48,905 nucleotides of DNA from a virus, in the IMG/VR virus record IMGVR_UViG_3300030102_004251, positions 1-48,905 of that record, one strand, 5' to 3'. The number at the start of each line of letters is the position of its first letter. Position 1 is the first letter of the stretch. The position numbers and the translations under genes were made by a program. A model generated the notes under the pieces. The model saw nothing but the letters and a program-made list of their open reading frames with translations, searched no databases and had not been told where the DNA came from. Positions 1 to 10,100 of this stretch are shown here, piece after piece.

Positions 1-3000
1 GCGATTTAGTTGCTTGGCATCATGGTGAATCAAAAGGTGAATTCAAAGATAAACTCGTAGTGGATATTATTCTTCAAAGATTTAAATTCGTTAACGATAT
101 ACATGGTCTTCGTCTTCGTGGAAATCGTCGTGGTAATCCTCTATTATATTTCCGAGGTGGACAAGATAGTATTGACAATCATGTTCCTCTTTACTTCGGT
201 GGAGGTTTTAGTGGTGTTGTTATGGACATCAACGACGGCTCTCGCGTTGATTATTCAACTCATAACAAACACCCATACGCAAATGGACCGACAGGTAGCA
301 CAGGTATGCAAGACATAGGTGAAAAGATGGGAGCATACGCGCTTCTTGACACAACAGCGTTATTTGCTATGTTCCCTGCCACCGTTGCATTAGACCAACA
401 TCGCGGAGAAGCAACCCCACCGTTTGCTAATCAAAATGCTATACTAAACACAGACATTGATGGAAACACCAACACCCATACTATACCGGGGACAACATAC
501 ACAAATGTCAATATTGCAAAACCTACTCCGGTCGTTCTTCGTTTTGCTCACCCATACGCGCGTTACGATGATTCAGTCAATAGTGTTGCTTACATGATAT
601 TTGGTCCGGGTCAAGCAGTTCCTAAGCACTGGTATGGCGAAGGTGCAGGTATAGGTTTTGATGCATCGGTTGAACCTTCGGCTAAATGGACTGTGGCTAA
701 CAAATTATACACTGCTATTGATGGTTCAGTCGCAACAGCATTTGAAATGGGTGTTGAATCCGGTTTCTTCTTACCAAACGAGTTGAGTAATACTGTATTG
801 AGAGGTGGAGCAAATCAATTCTTACCAATGACAGATGTTTATGGCGCAGAAAATGTATTTCCATATTCGCCATTTAGACATTGGGAGCCGTCGTATGGTT
901 CACCAAATATTAACTTCAACCAACAATATGCAACAGAAGCGCGTTATGTTACTCATCATTTTGCTAACTTTACTCAAGGTGTTGTTTACAACGCGGGTAA
1001 TGAATACTCTCACCCATTTTCGCATTATCGCGCTACTTCAAGATTTACAAACACTTCTTGGCATTTAAGTGGTGCAATATATCATCTTGATGGAGGATAT
1101 ACAGCGGGAGGTTCATGGTTTGATAACAGCGTGCGAAAAAACCCACCACACCCTGTTGAAGCAACATTAGTAAATTCAGCAAATGCGGCTGTTCAACATA
1201 TTGGCACAATTGGTTTAAACGCTACAATGTTCCGCGTTGGCTCTCAAGTGTTAACCGATTATGATGATAATTTAGATGCGGCAGTTCCCGATGATGTGTT
1301 TTTGATTGACGCTACGCGCTGTCAAAATAGTGAAGAGTTAGGTGCAGTCGTCGCATCAGCAATCAACACATGGCCGGGTCGCGCTAATCTAAAGGCTCTT
1401 GGTGGCACATTCTTACCTTCATTCCAAGATGCGCAACGACAAGACAGATACGGTTGGATTGATGTTGGATTGATGGGAATATATACTCCAAACCCTCACG
1501 GATTAGTTGTTATGTCCAGCGGTCCTTTACCAAAGAATTTACCGGAGTTTGGTTGGATTCGCTTGTCTAATGGAACTCGCTCTTATTATGGGTATTATTC
1601 TCATTATGATAAAACAAGTGGAACATTTATTCTTGGTAATAATCAAAGAAGTATGCAACCTTCGTTAGAAGAATGTATAGGAAGTGGAACTGGTGCAGTG
1701 CCGGGTGTTGACGAAAGTAGTGGACAATACAAAGTGTTTGTTTGGTCAAAAACAGGCAACTTGAGATGGGATAATGGATTTCAAAATGCAACAGATGGTT
1801 TGCGTTCAGTTGGCGCGAGTGGCGTAACAGATGCTTCTAACAGTCCTTTTGACCATTATGCTACTACGCAAGTTCACTTTAGCGGGGTTGTTGATGCAAT
1901 AGATAGGACACGCGCGGTTGGTGCTGTTGGTTGGCATGGTGAGCGTTACTCTATGTTAAACAGTTTGACTATTACAGATGATGGTCCAAAAGTAGCATCG
2001 GGTCTTGGCGCGTGGCATCCTATTACTGGCTTTTCACCCTACGGCGCAGCAACAGCGTGTCACCAACAAGCGTCAATTGAATGGGTGTTGCGCGCAGGTA
2101 GCGGTTTTGGTGAAGAAGAAAATATTGAGGCTGTTTGGGTTCCTAATGTATCATCACACGATGCAGTTGGATTACATCAACGCCATTTTGTTGTAATTTC
2201 TTATGAAGGTGATTTACCTATTATCGCTAAAGCGTCGCGCAACGGTCAACAAACATGTGGTGATATGTTGCAACTCAAGTGGTCTTCAAGCACACAAGGT
2301 GGAACAGTGACAGCGTATCATAATGAGCGGTTTAACAATGACCGCTATAACGCTGAATCAAATGCAGGTCCACATGTTGAGGCTATTCATGATACTACCA
2401 TGACATTCCCAAGAGATGATGATGCTAACAGTCGCCTTTGGTCGCACGCAAAAAGTGGAACAAACGACATGGCTCAAATGGAAACTTGTCTATACCCAAC
2501 TGGTGATTTATTTTATGATAAGAATGAAAACAAGAATAAAGAATTGTATCCGACTGACCCAATATTTGACGATGAACCACACACAACTGAAAATGTAGGA
2601 TATAATGGATATAATGACCACCGCGCACAAATATACACCTACTTTAGAGAAAGAAACGCGGCTCGTAATTTCTTCACTGAGCATGTAGTATGGAAGCGTA
2701 TGGGTGGTGGCAACCTCACATTACCTGCTCAAAACGCGCGTGGGCTTGGTTCTATACCGTGGCAAATACACAAAGTTGGTAGTGAATATGTCAAATTTGG
2801 AGAAACAATATATGGTAATGTTCGCTTCTCGTTTGAAACAACTAACGCCGCTATGTATCCAATCATACAAGCACAGGAGTTAGCAAGCCCAGCGTTGGCT
2901 GAACAATACCCTTACGAAGTAAGAAACGCGCTAACAATACCTAACGAAGAAAAGCAGTTTGAAGAAATATCAGTAGTTGATGATACAGGTCAAGAACACA

Positions 3001-6000
3001 AGATAGCAGGTGGTTCACCACTCGGTGTTGTTATACGCGATTATGAATTAATACAGGACCGTGAAACACAAGGTCTTGCACCAGCAATAGCAGGTTCCGG
3101 TGATACACCTAACATGGAGATACAACTACCCGACCATGATAACATACCCGGAAACATCCTTGTTCGCGCAGGTTATGATAGACTGCAAGCGTATCAGCAT
3201 GAAACGCTTGGTAGTGGCGGTTTACAACACCCGCAACAACCATCAAGTGTAGTTAGAGAATCATTTGAATCGCTTGGTTTACAACCACGAACAGAACCAT
3301 TTTGGGAGCAAGACGGGTATGAACACATCAACCAAAACCCAAACAACTTCCCCGACAGCAACAACACTTTACAATCGGACAACATTCTTCAAACAGCGTA
3401 TGAACCTCATGACCGCGCATTGTATTTCCATATCACTAAGATGGGTTATACCTACACTGAGCGCGAGCCTATGGCTATCGTTAGTAATGTCATGACTATC
3501 AACCGTCTTACTGTTGCGTCTGTTGGAACAAATACTATCACAACCATTGAATTCATCAATGCGAATATATGGAAACAAGACCCTACGCCCGACGGAAGAT
3601 ACTTCATAGCAATCAATGGAACAATTGCTTCGTTTACTGACCCCGATGGCAATCTTGATGGAACAACAAATGTGTTTGAAAATGTAGTATTTGCGCCGGA
3701 CTTTACTGCTTCTGCTGGTGACAGTATCAAACCATCATTCTATATCCCTGCTGGTTCAACAAGACAGTTTGCTGCCCGAAGACTGCGCGACCATGCAGAA
3801 GTTAGCGGTAATAGCCCGGACAAACCACACACTGATTGGCATGGAGTAACCGCTGGGACAAGCCCTGCTACTGCTGTGCGCGCGGCTAACAAACTAACAC
3901 CAATGCCATTGCCGCGTATGGGTCATCACTATGTTATGCCGACTATGGCTATGATGCCGGGTCATCTTGCGCACCCGTTGTATCAACAAATATACAGTGT
4001 TAACCGCGCTTGTCAAGGCTCAACTGATTACGACACAACTAAGATTATACAAAATCCTTTATTTTGGTTCTCAAGTCCAACCGCGCCAAACCCACCAAGC
4101 GATATACACGGTGATGGATTCACACTGTTAACTGAAACTAAAATACGCTTTGATGGATATGGTATCGCTGATGATTCCGCGTCATGCAATAAAGCAGGTG
4201 GACATAGGATACAACTTGAAGCAGGGACTAATTACAACACAGCGTTTAACTTCCCCGACCCAGCAGAAGTAGGCGCGTATCAAATTGTTATCCAACCTAA
4301 CTTATTCAGTAAACAATTTATGGGTAATAATGAGAACACAACTTTTGCATCAACCGAAGCACCGGAAGACCCCGGTGGAACAAACGCTACTGTTACAGTT
4401 CTAACCGACCAACTTGTTGCCACTGTTGTTGCTATGCAAGGTCGCGACTTGATTTTGTCCGAAGCAACGATGGCAGATGTGCGCGGTTGTGAAATATATC
4501 TAAATGAAATAATGTTAGATATTGACCCTTCAACGCGAGAGCAATTTACCAATATACCAATGCTTGGATTAAACAATCCTTTTGGTGTCAACGCTACATC
4601 GTCGGGTGCGTTTACTCGTCGCTCTATGCCTTATCACCCTAATATGTTTCACCGTTCAACTCCGGGTCATACCATATCAGTGCCGTGGTGGAGTGTAGCA
4701 TTTGCGTCATCAACAATTTTTAACGCTGGTGCATCATGGAAAGGCACAGAACAATATCACCCCGATGACTACTATCATTTCTGTCGTTCAACTCTTGGAG
4801 GAATAGGTTGTCAAACAACCATGTTAGGTTATCCATCTCATTATCTTGATGTTTACACTGATTACTTAACTGCTCTAACGCCAGTTGCTACAATTGAACA
4901 CGCTCATTCTATAACCAACAAATTGTTTGTTCGCAACAATATTTTGTTCCCTGTTGCGGGTGATGATTATTTCAAGAATCATTTGATTGTTGTAGGTGAT
5001 GATGGAAAAGAGTTCCGCGCTTCTTATACGAATAGAGGATATGTTAGCGGTGTTGGTTCAACAGACGGCACTGTTGTTTTCCACGGTGTTACAGAAATAA
5101 CAACTGGTTTCTTTGCTGCCGCAACTCAAGGAAAACAGTTGCGCATGACAAGAAAATACGGTTTTCAAAACTCTAACAAGATATACACATCGTCGGAAGA
5201 GAGTGTTGCTACGCGCAATTTACCACAATTGCTATCGGGAACGAGAGATACCAACAGCCTACACTTACCCGACGCGTATCTTTGTATGTGGCATTACAAC
5301 CTCGGTCGCCCGATGACTTGGTTTTCGGATAGCCGAACCAACAAAGGTGATGCTGCGGTTGACAAGAAAGCATACAACCACGCACCGGAACACTTTGAGA
5401 TGGTTCATTATCATGAGTTCGCATACGCTATGAGTGATGGACCGTTTAAGTTCCGCGCTAAATCATACGCTGACCCAAGTGGTGCAATGACAGACACCTA
5501 CCCCGATTCAACATTAGCACACCAAGCAGGTGAAGATGGACTATCGCGCAGATATAACTTTGGTGCATTTTGGCCGGGTGGTCATCGCTTTGGCGCACAG
5601 ATGAGTTCACTATCAATATACGGAACATGCGCACCGGGTTGGAGAAATAAATGGGACGACCCTAACATTAAGCAAGTATCCGATGCAAAAGGGTTAATTG
5701 TATCTAACGCTGATGTTGAAGCGTTAACTGAAACAGTCAATGGTGTTGCTAACACCATGAAACAAGCAGGTTGGGGATACCGCATATCAGTTCGTCAACC
5801 ATACAATAGACCGCGTTGGGCTATCAAATCAAATCAAGGATTGCGCGACCCGCATACATATTATCACTTTGACGCAGAAGGACCATTTGTTGGTAATCAA
5901 GAAGTAACTACTACTACTAATGTTCAAAGCGGTAGTGGCAACACTACACCTACCGATACAACATCAGCGTCATACGCAGGTATAATTGAAAGACAGACAA

Positions 6001-7649
6001 ATGCTTCTGCGCTTATTGGTAGTGATTTGAAAGGCCAGCAGGTGAGATACAGCGACGGTCGCCGTATGACCAAAGGGTTTGGTTGTGCTGTGCGCAACAT
6101 AAGAAATCCAACAACAGCCCTTCGTAAATTCCACGCTGATTTACCAGCGGGGTTGAAGGCAAACACCAATGTTGTAAGTCAACGAGTAAACCTTGCGCTC
6201 GCTCAAGCGCACTATATGGTTGATTGGTGGGGTAACACAACCGGTGAAGATGTCCGAAGATTCCCTGTGCGCGGGTTTGGTATTCGCCCATCGTGGGACC
6301 CCGAAGATGCTTACCGCGCGACAGATAGAACTAAGACTCCCGAAACAATGTATTCAACAACAGGTGTAAAATCGGCGGAAGCGGCAATATCATTCTTTGA
6401 CCCTGCTACCGCAAAGCGGGTTGGCGACCGTGGTGATGGACGCGGTGTGCGTTACCCAACATACTTTAACGAAGATATACTACAAGATGTATCCGAAGAT
6501 ATGCGACCGTTTGGGTTAGTATTATCTCATCATACAAGCGAACCTCCATTTACAAGCGGCTTTTTGCGCGCTTCAAATATTGATTTGCAACCTCATGAAT
6601 TACCGAGAGGTATGAGTTCCTTAATGGAAATTGCAGGTGATGATGGTCTATTGAAGCGTGAAGCAAATGTAGGAAGCAATATTGAAAAGACAAACTTTGA
6701 GTTTATGAGAGAACCAATTGCAAAATCAAAACCGCGTATTGGTATAGATGGTATGACAGTGGTTGAAAATGACGGTGAGATTGCACCGAGATACATTATT
6801 ACAAGCACAGAAGCAACAAGCCTTCACACGGATAGGCAAGCAGGTCAACGATACATATTCTCCGGCGGAGTGTCAACAGCAAACCGCGCAATTGATAATT
6901 TGAATTTGAATGCTCTCAATTTATCAACTGCTAAACAAGTTCTCAAGTTTGGAACTACGCATGGTATTCCTCCTATCGGTGGAACATATATTATGGAAGT
7001 TTCATCGGACGGTGCGCCAATAAGCGACTTCGGTTGGGGTGCATCAAGCGGTGTTACAACCAATCCTTATCAAACTGATAATCACGATTCTTTGTCTTAC
7101 AGAACCAACACTCAAGACCAAACAATCAAGTTCCTCGTTCGTCCTGTGCGTGTTCTTGATAACAAACACATTGAATTGTTCCGTGATGACACATCACATG
7201 TGCTTTCAGCAACCGCCGCTGGGCGATATGGTGTGTTCATGTATGATGCACCTAACGCGCGTGCTACTCAAGTTCTTTCCAACTATATGCGTAATAGTAA
7301 CCCAACACCAAACAAACCACCTTATGCGCCTGTTTACTTGTTTGACTTGTCAACTTCAACAAGCGCACCTTCAAGTGTTGGTCCGAAGATACCCGGTAGT
7401 GAAGCAAGTGATTTCACAACACAATCAACTCAACCTGTTGCGCGCATGATAGTAACCAACAATACGCTACAACATCTTCGCGCTGATGCTTCAAGACAAC
7501 AATCGGTAGTTGATGGAAGAGACACATTTTTGCGTAAGAACTTCACGGTGCAACCAAGATACACGCAGTCACTATACGCGGGTGATAAACTTAATACAAG
7601 CGACCACGCATCGGAAGGAGACAGAACAGACAACGGGGTGGGTGCATGA
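1..7649 (+). CDS. Giant virion-associated protein, 5' end cut by the window
   Basis: The reading frame is open from base 3, so the GTG at 60 is not the true start; at least 2548 residues are visible. The protein is rich in Asn, Thr, Gly, Tyr and His and poor in Cys. I see no catalytic motif, signal peptide or membrane segment. A protein this long, upstream of baseplate- and fibre-like genes, suggests a tail, baseplate or surface role. That is inferred from position and composition only, because I recognise no domain. Its stop overlaps the next start (ATGA at 7646), so the two genes are probably co-translated. Confidence 0.75.
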   Translation, partial: DLVAWHHGESKGEFKDKLVVDIILQRFKFVNDIHGLRLRGNRRGNPLLYFRGGQDSIDNHVPLYFGGGFSGVVMDINDGSRVDYSTHNKHPYANGPTGSTGMQDIGEKMGAYALLDTTALFAMFPATVALDQHRGEATPPFANQNAILNTDIDGNTNTHTIPGTTYTNVNIAKPTPVVLRFAHPYARYDDSVNSVAYMIFGPGQAVPKHWYGEGAGIGFDASVEPSAKWTVANKLYTAIDGSVATAFEMGVESGFFLPNELSNTVLRGGANQFLPMTDVYGAENVFPYSPFRHWEPSYGSPNINFNQQYATEARYVTHHFANFTQGVVYNAGNEYSHPFSHYRATSRFTNTSWHLSGAIYHLDGGYTAGGSWFDNSVRKNPPHPVEATLVNSANAAVQHIGTIGLNATMFRVGSQVLTDYDDNLDAAVPDDVFLIDATRCQNSEELGAVVASAINTWPGRANLKALGGTFLPSFQDAQRQDRYGWIDVGLMGIYTPNPHGLVVMSSGPLPKNLPEFGWIRLSNGTRSYYGYYSHYDKTSGTFILGNNQRSMQPSLEECIGSGTGAVPGVDESSGQYKVFVWSKTGNLRWDNGFQNATDGLRSVGASGVTDASNSPFDHYATTQVHFSGVVDAIDRTRAVGAVGWHGERYSMLNSLTITDDGPKVASGLGAWHPITGFSPYGAATACHQQASIEWVLRAGSGFGEEENIEAVWVPNVSSHDAVGLHQRHFVVISYEGDLPIIAKASRNGQQTCGDMLQLKWSSSTQGGTVTAYHNERFNNDRYNAESNAGPHVEAIHDTTMTFPRDDDANSRLWSHAKSGTNDMAQMETCLYPTGDLFYDKNENKNKELYPTDPIFDDEPHTTENVGYNGYNDHRAQIYTYFRERNAARNFFTEHVVWKRMGGGNLTLPAQNARGLGSIPWQIHKVGSEYVKFGETIYGNVRFSFETTNAAMYPIIQAQELASPALAEQYPYEVRNALTIPNEEKQFEEISVVDDTGQEHKIAGGSPLGVVIRDYELIQDRETQGLAPAIAGSGDTPNMEIQLPDHDNIPGNILVRAGYDRLQAYQHETLGSGGLQHPQQPSSVVRESFESLGLQPRTEPFWEQDGYEHINQNPNNFPDSNNTLQSDNILQTAYEPHDRALYFHITKMGYTYTEREPMAIVSNVMTINRLTVASVGTNTITTIEFINANIWKQDPTPDGRYFIAINGTIASFTDPDGNLDGTTNVFENVVFAPDFTASAGDSIKPSFYIPAGSTRQFAARRLRDHAEVSGNSPDKPHTDWHGVTAGTSPATAVRAANKLTPMPLPRMGHHYVMPTMAMMPGHLAHPLYQQIYSVNRACQGSTDYDTTKIIQNPLFWFSSPTAPNPPSDIHGDGFTLLTETKIRFDGYGIADDSASCNKAGGHRIQLEAGTNYNTAFNFPDPAEVGAYQIVIQPNLFSKQFMGNNENTTFASTEAPEDPGGTNATVTVLTDQLVATVVAMQGRDLILSEATMADVRGCEIYLNEIMLDIDPSTREQFTNIPMLGLNNPFGVNATSSGAFTRRSMPYHPNMFHRSTPGHTISVPWWSVAFASSTIFNAGASWKGTEQYHPDDYYHFCRSTLGGIGCQTTMLGYPSHYLDVYTDYLTALTPVATIEHAHSITNKLFVRNNILFPVAGDDYFKNHLIVVGDDGKEFRASYTNRGYVSGVGSTDGTVVFHGVTEITTGFFAAATQGKQLRMTRKYGFQNSNKIYTSSEESVATRNLPQLLSGTRDTNSLHLPDAYLCMWHYNLGRPMTWFSDSRTNKGDAAVDKKAYNHAPEHFEMVHYHEFAYAMSDGPFKFRAKSYADPSGAMTDTYPDSTLAHQAGEDGLSRRYNFGAFWPGGHRFGAQMSSLSIYGTCAPGWRNKWDDPNIKQVSDAKGLIVSNADVEALTETVNGVANTMKQAGWGYRISVRQPYNRPRWAIKSNQGLRDPHTYYHFDAEGPFVGNQEVTTTTNVQSGSGNTTPTDTTSASYAGIIERQTNASALIGSDLKGQQVRYSDGRRMTKGFGCAVRNIRNPTTALRKFHADLPAGLKANTNVVSQRVNLALAQAHYMVDWWGNTTGEDVRRFPVRGFGIRPSWDPEDAYRATDRTKTPETMYSTTGVKSAEAAISFFDPATAKRVGDRGDGRGVRYPTYFNEDILQDVSEDMRPFGLVLSHHTSEPPFTSGFLRASNIDLQPHELPRGMSSLMEIAGDDGLLKREANVGSNIEKTNFEFMREPIAKSKPRIGIDGMTVVENDGEIAPRYIITSTEATSLHTDRQAGQRYIFSGGVSTANRAIDNLNLNALNLSTAKQVLKFGTTHGIPPIGGTYIMEVSSDGAPISDFGWGASSGVTTNPYQTDNHDSLSYRTNTQDQTIKFLVRPVRVLDNKHIELFRDDTSHVLSATAAGRYGVFMYDAPNARATQVLSNYMRNSNPTPNKPPYAPVYLFDLSTSTSAPSSVGPKIPGSEASDFTTQSTQPVARMIVTNNTLQHLRADASRQQSVVDGRDTFLRKNFTVQPRYTQSLYAGDKLNTSDHASEGDRTDNGVGA

Positions 7650-9313
7650 CATACAGCGTTCCTTCCCCGACAAACTCATCATATTCCAGCAGAAGATACG
7701 GTCGCTCCAAAGAAGTGCATAACGAAATAGGTGCTATCGCTGAAAAGCCAACCTTTGTTGACAACACAATCCATCACGCGATTTACCAAACAACACAAAG
7801 CGTATCAAAGTCAACTCAAGTAAGCAAACCAAATCAAGGGGATTTTCAGCCAACACATCAGCGCAGGTATAGGATAAGCGAAGAGCAATCGGCTGTTCGG
7901 TTAGCGCACAATACTCATGAAGATGCTCCCTTTTTTAACGGAGAACAACTAAGCGCGACATCATCAAGACCTATGATACTGATAGCAGACGAAGACCCAA
8001 CATTAAGATTGAGAACGCAATCACTAACTGCAACGACGAAGGGTATCAATGTAGTTCTCAACAACATGAGAGGTAAAGGATTGAATGAAGTCGGTATGGC
8101 TGATGTTCAACATGTGCGCGCAGGTCAAATAATTAGCGTAGGTATGAGGACTACCGATTTGGTTGAGAAACTATTTGACAAAGCCTTGCATGGGTTGAAC
8201 AATGTTTCAACTAATGGTATAAGCACATTATTTGTAGCGCAAAATTTCAACTCAACTGTTATTCCAACTGCGGTTAGATTCGTAGGACGACACGACCATT
8301 TCATCATGTATTACGATAGGTTTGGTAATTTCTTATACGCGCCTAAAATTTTCAACAGCAAAGACCGAGAGTTAGGAACACAGCGTGGTGTAGGTAAAAC
8401 TAAGATTGACCCAATCGTTGATGTCGCAAATAGAATCGTTGTCAAAGGAAATGGTATTGCTCTCAATGACCACATCAGCGTCCCTGTTGACGACGCAGAA
8501 GAGCAGAAAAAGCGCGGTGCTATCAAAGAAATGAAGATGAAAGACCCAACTGTAAACAGCGAATCAAAAGCAAGGACAAGCGCAAGTCAATTGCTGAGAC
8601 TTAACAAAAAGGCTCAAGGGGCTTTGCAATCAAATCAGCACGCGCTCTCTTGGGATTTTGAGCCGGGTGATATAGTCAATTACAAATCAGCAATAGGTGA
8701 TGTTCAGCAAGCAATCATTGAGTTAGAACACAAGTCCGACGGCACATCAAACTTCCAAATGATTTCATACGAAGCGGGTCTTGAGGCAGTAATCAACTCA
8801 TTCGGAGACAGCGCAGACATGGACGATGAAGCATTTGAGAATGATGGACAACAAATTACATCAGTAAACAAAAGCGGTATTGGTAGTTCTAAGATAAGGG
8901 TCCGCGGTGTATTGAGAGTTCGCCCTGTTATCACGAAGTTGACAAGAACAAGGACAAGCGCGCTTAACACAGGCTCCGATATACACGCAGGGATTCTGTT
9001 GGGACACCGTAACAGCGGATACGGTGCAGGTCGGTCTGCTCTTGGTTTTGGTATTACACCGCGTATAAACGGAACACATGCAGCGGGGGCTATCACGGTT
9101 TCAAGCACAGCCGGATTCGCTGATAGTGGTCATTTGATACTTGACAATCAATCATTTGTGTCGTATAGCGGTAGGACAGCGACCACCTTTACAGGGGTAA
9201 CTTTGGTAAGCGGAGCCACCATAGCCTCACCTATTGCGGAGATTCGTATGCTCCGCCCCCGCGGACATGAGATGAGAACGGTCAAGGGTAGGAAGATAAG
9301 GAGGAAGATTTAA
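7646..9313 (+). CDS. Baseplate-hub-like tail protein
   Basis: 555 aa, starting inside the stop codon of the giant gene. The middle (about residues 240-360) has the pattern seen in phage tail hub / late-control D proteins: a short strand-rich segment, then a long basic helix with evenly spaced Ala, then a PGDIVNY-like turn that usually sits in the hub beta-domain. The C-terminal part (about 470-540) contains a short beta module (AITVSSTAGFADSG, then a YSGRTATTFTG segment) common in phage tail and appendage proteins. The tail is strongly basic. Role in tail or baseplate assembly is inferred; it could also be a fibre connector. Confidence 0.5.
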   Translation: MTYSVPSPTNSSYSSRRYGRSKEVHNEIGAIAEKPTFVDNTIHHAIYQTTQSVSKSTQVSKPNQGDFQPTHQRRYRISEEQSAVRLAHNTHEDAPFFNGEQLSATSSRPMILIADEDPTLRLRTQSLTATTKGINVVLNNMRGKGLNEVGMADVQHVRAGQIISVGMRTTDLVEKLFDKALHGLNNVSTNGISTLFVAQNFNSTVIPTAVRFVGRHDHFIMYYDRFGNFLYAPKIFNSKDRELGTQRGVGKTKIDPIVDVANRIVVKGNGIALNDHISVPVDDAEEQKKRGAIKEMKMKDPTVNSESKARTSASQLLRLNKKAQGALQSNQHALSWDFEPGDIVNYKSAIGDVQQAIIELEHKSDGTSNFQMISYEAGLEAVINSFGDSADMDDEAFENDGQQITSVNKSGIGSSKIRVRGVLRVRPVITKLTRTRTSALNTGSDIHAGILLGHRNSGYGAGRSALGFGITPRINGTHAAGAITVSSTAGFADSGHLILDNQSFVSYSGRTATTFTGVTLVSGATIASPIAEIRMLRPRGHEMRTVKGRKIRRKI

Positions 9314-9660
9314 TGCCAATGTTAAACGCTGTTAAAAGACGCTTGGTTGAACACCTTGCTACTCTTGTTAACGAGTTGCATGTTGGTAGCGACGGAACAG
9401 TTGCAACCTCCGAAGACGGTGGTGCGCGCACACTTGCAAGAATAACACCGCGTGTGCAAATTATTGACGACACCAGCATACTTGTTGAGGGTGTGCTAAA
9501 CGCATCGTATGTGTTCGCCAAACCAATCCAAGAAATCTATCTTCAATACAAAGACGCAACAACAGGCGAGTTTGTTCCTGTGTATCGCGCGGACATTCAC
9601 TCTCTTACAAAAAGCGCAGACAATGAAGTGCGCTTCTCATTCATATTGGAGGTATCGTGA
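9313..9660 (+). CDS. Small tail/baseplate-associated protein
   Basis: 115 aa, starting one base inside the previous stop (TAATG). The sequence alternates hydrophobic and polar residues and is predicted all-beta after a short N-terminal helix. The order (helix, HVGSDGT turn, strands with LARI and ILVEG, EIYLQYKD) resembles small phage proteins found between baseplate hub and fibre genes. I know no firm family name. The GGAGGT near its 3' end is the ribosome-binding site of the next gene. Confidence 0.6.
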   Translation: MPMLNAVKRRLVEHLATLVNELHVGSDGTVATSEDGGARTLARITPRVQIIDDTSILVEGVLNASYVFAKPIQEIYLQYKDATTGEFVPVYRADIHSLTKSADNEVRFSFILEVS

Positions 9661-10100
9661 TGAATGAATTATGCGAAGAATGTGAACCATTTAGCGGGGG
9701 TTGTAAACGGTGTGATTATACAGGTTTAGCACATGAGTTGAGGTATCACCCCCAAGACAAAGACAAATACAGCGTGGAAGATATAGAAGACGGAATAACA
9801 TCGCACAAAGTCGTTGGACATTTAGCGGGTAAAGAAGGCAAAGCGGGTGTAGGTGATATAGACCCTCGCGCTGATGCAAGAGAAATCATGAATGATACTC
9901 CGCGCGGAAGAAGAATGCAGACTGATGTTGAGATACCAACTACTTTTGTTCCGGGCAAAGGCATGGTGTATGAGCCGACATTTAGTGGAACACCAATGGC
10001 GGGTGCGGGAAGAAAAATGGTCAACCCGGAAGCGGAGATTTTTCGGAGAGGTAATCCAATGAAGATAGCATGGAGGTTGTTGAAAGATGGCGACAGATAA
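9660..10100 (+). CDS. Zinc-binding protein with C-terminal AWxLLK motif
   Basis: 146 aa. The ATG at 9660 is preferred because GGAGGT lies six bases upstream and the codon overlaps the previous stop (TGATG). The N-terminus has CEEC followed by CKRC, a DnaJ-type cysteine pair likely to bind one zinc. The rest is polar and probably flexible. The C-terminus ends in a PMKIAWRLLKDG segment that resembles a motif in the protein encoded at 13353. The role is unknown; position suggests a virion or assembly factor. It overlaps the next gene by 14 bases. Confidence 0.65.
   Translation: MNELCEECEPFSGGCKRCDYTGLAHELRYHPQDKDKYSVEDIEDGITSHKVVGHLAGKEGKAGVGDIDPRADAREIMNDTPRGRRMQTDVEIPTTFVPGKGMVYEPTFSGTPMAGAGRKMVNPEAEIFRRGNPMKIAWRLLKDGDR

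Noticed and set aside
60-120. GTG at 60 as the start of the giant gene
   Set aside because: The same frame is open back to base 3 with no stop, so the gene is cut by the window edge.
7039-7449. 136-aa frame on the + strand inside the giant gene
   Set aside because: It lies in another frame of a clearly coding gene, has no ribosome-binding site and shows biased low-complexity composition.
8704-9108. 134-aa frame opposite the baseplate-hub-like gene
   Set aside because: Antisense shadow without start signal, against the direction of the block.
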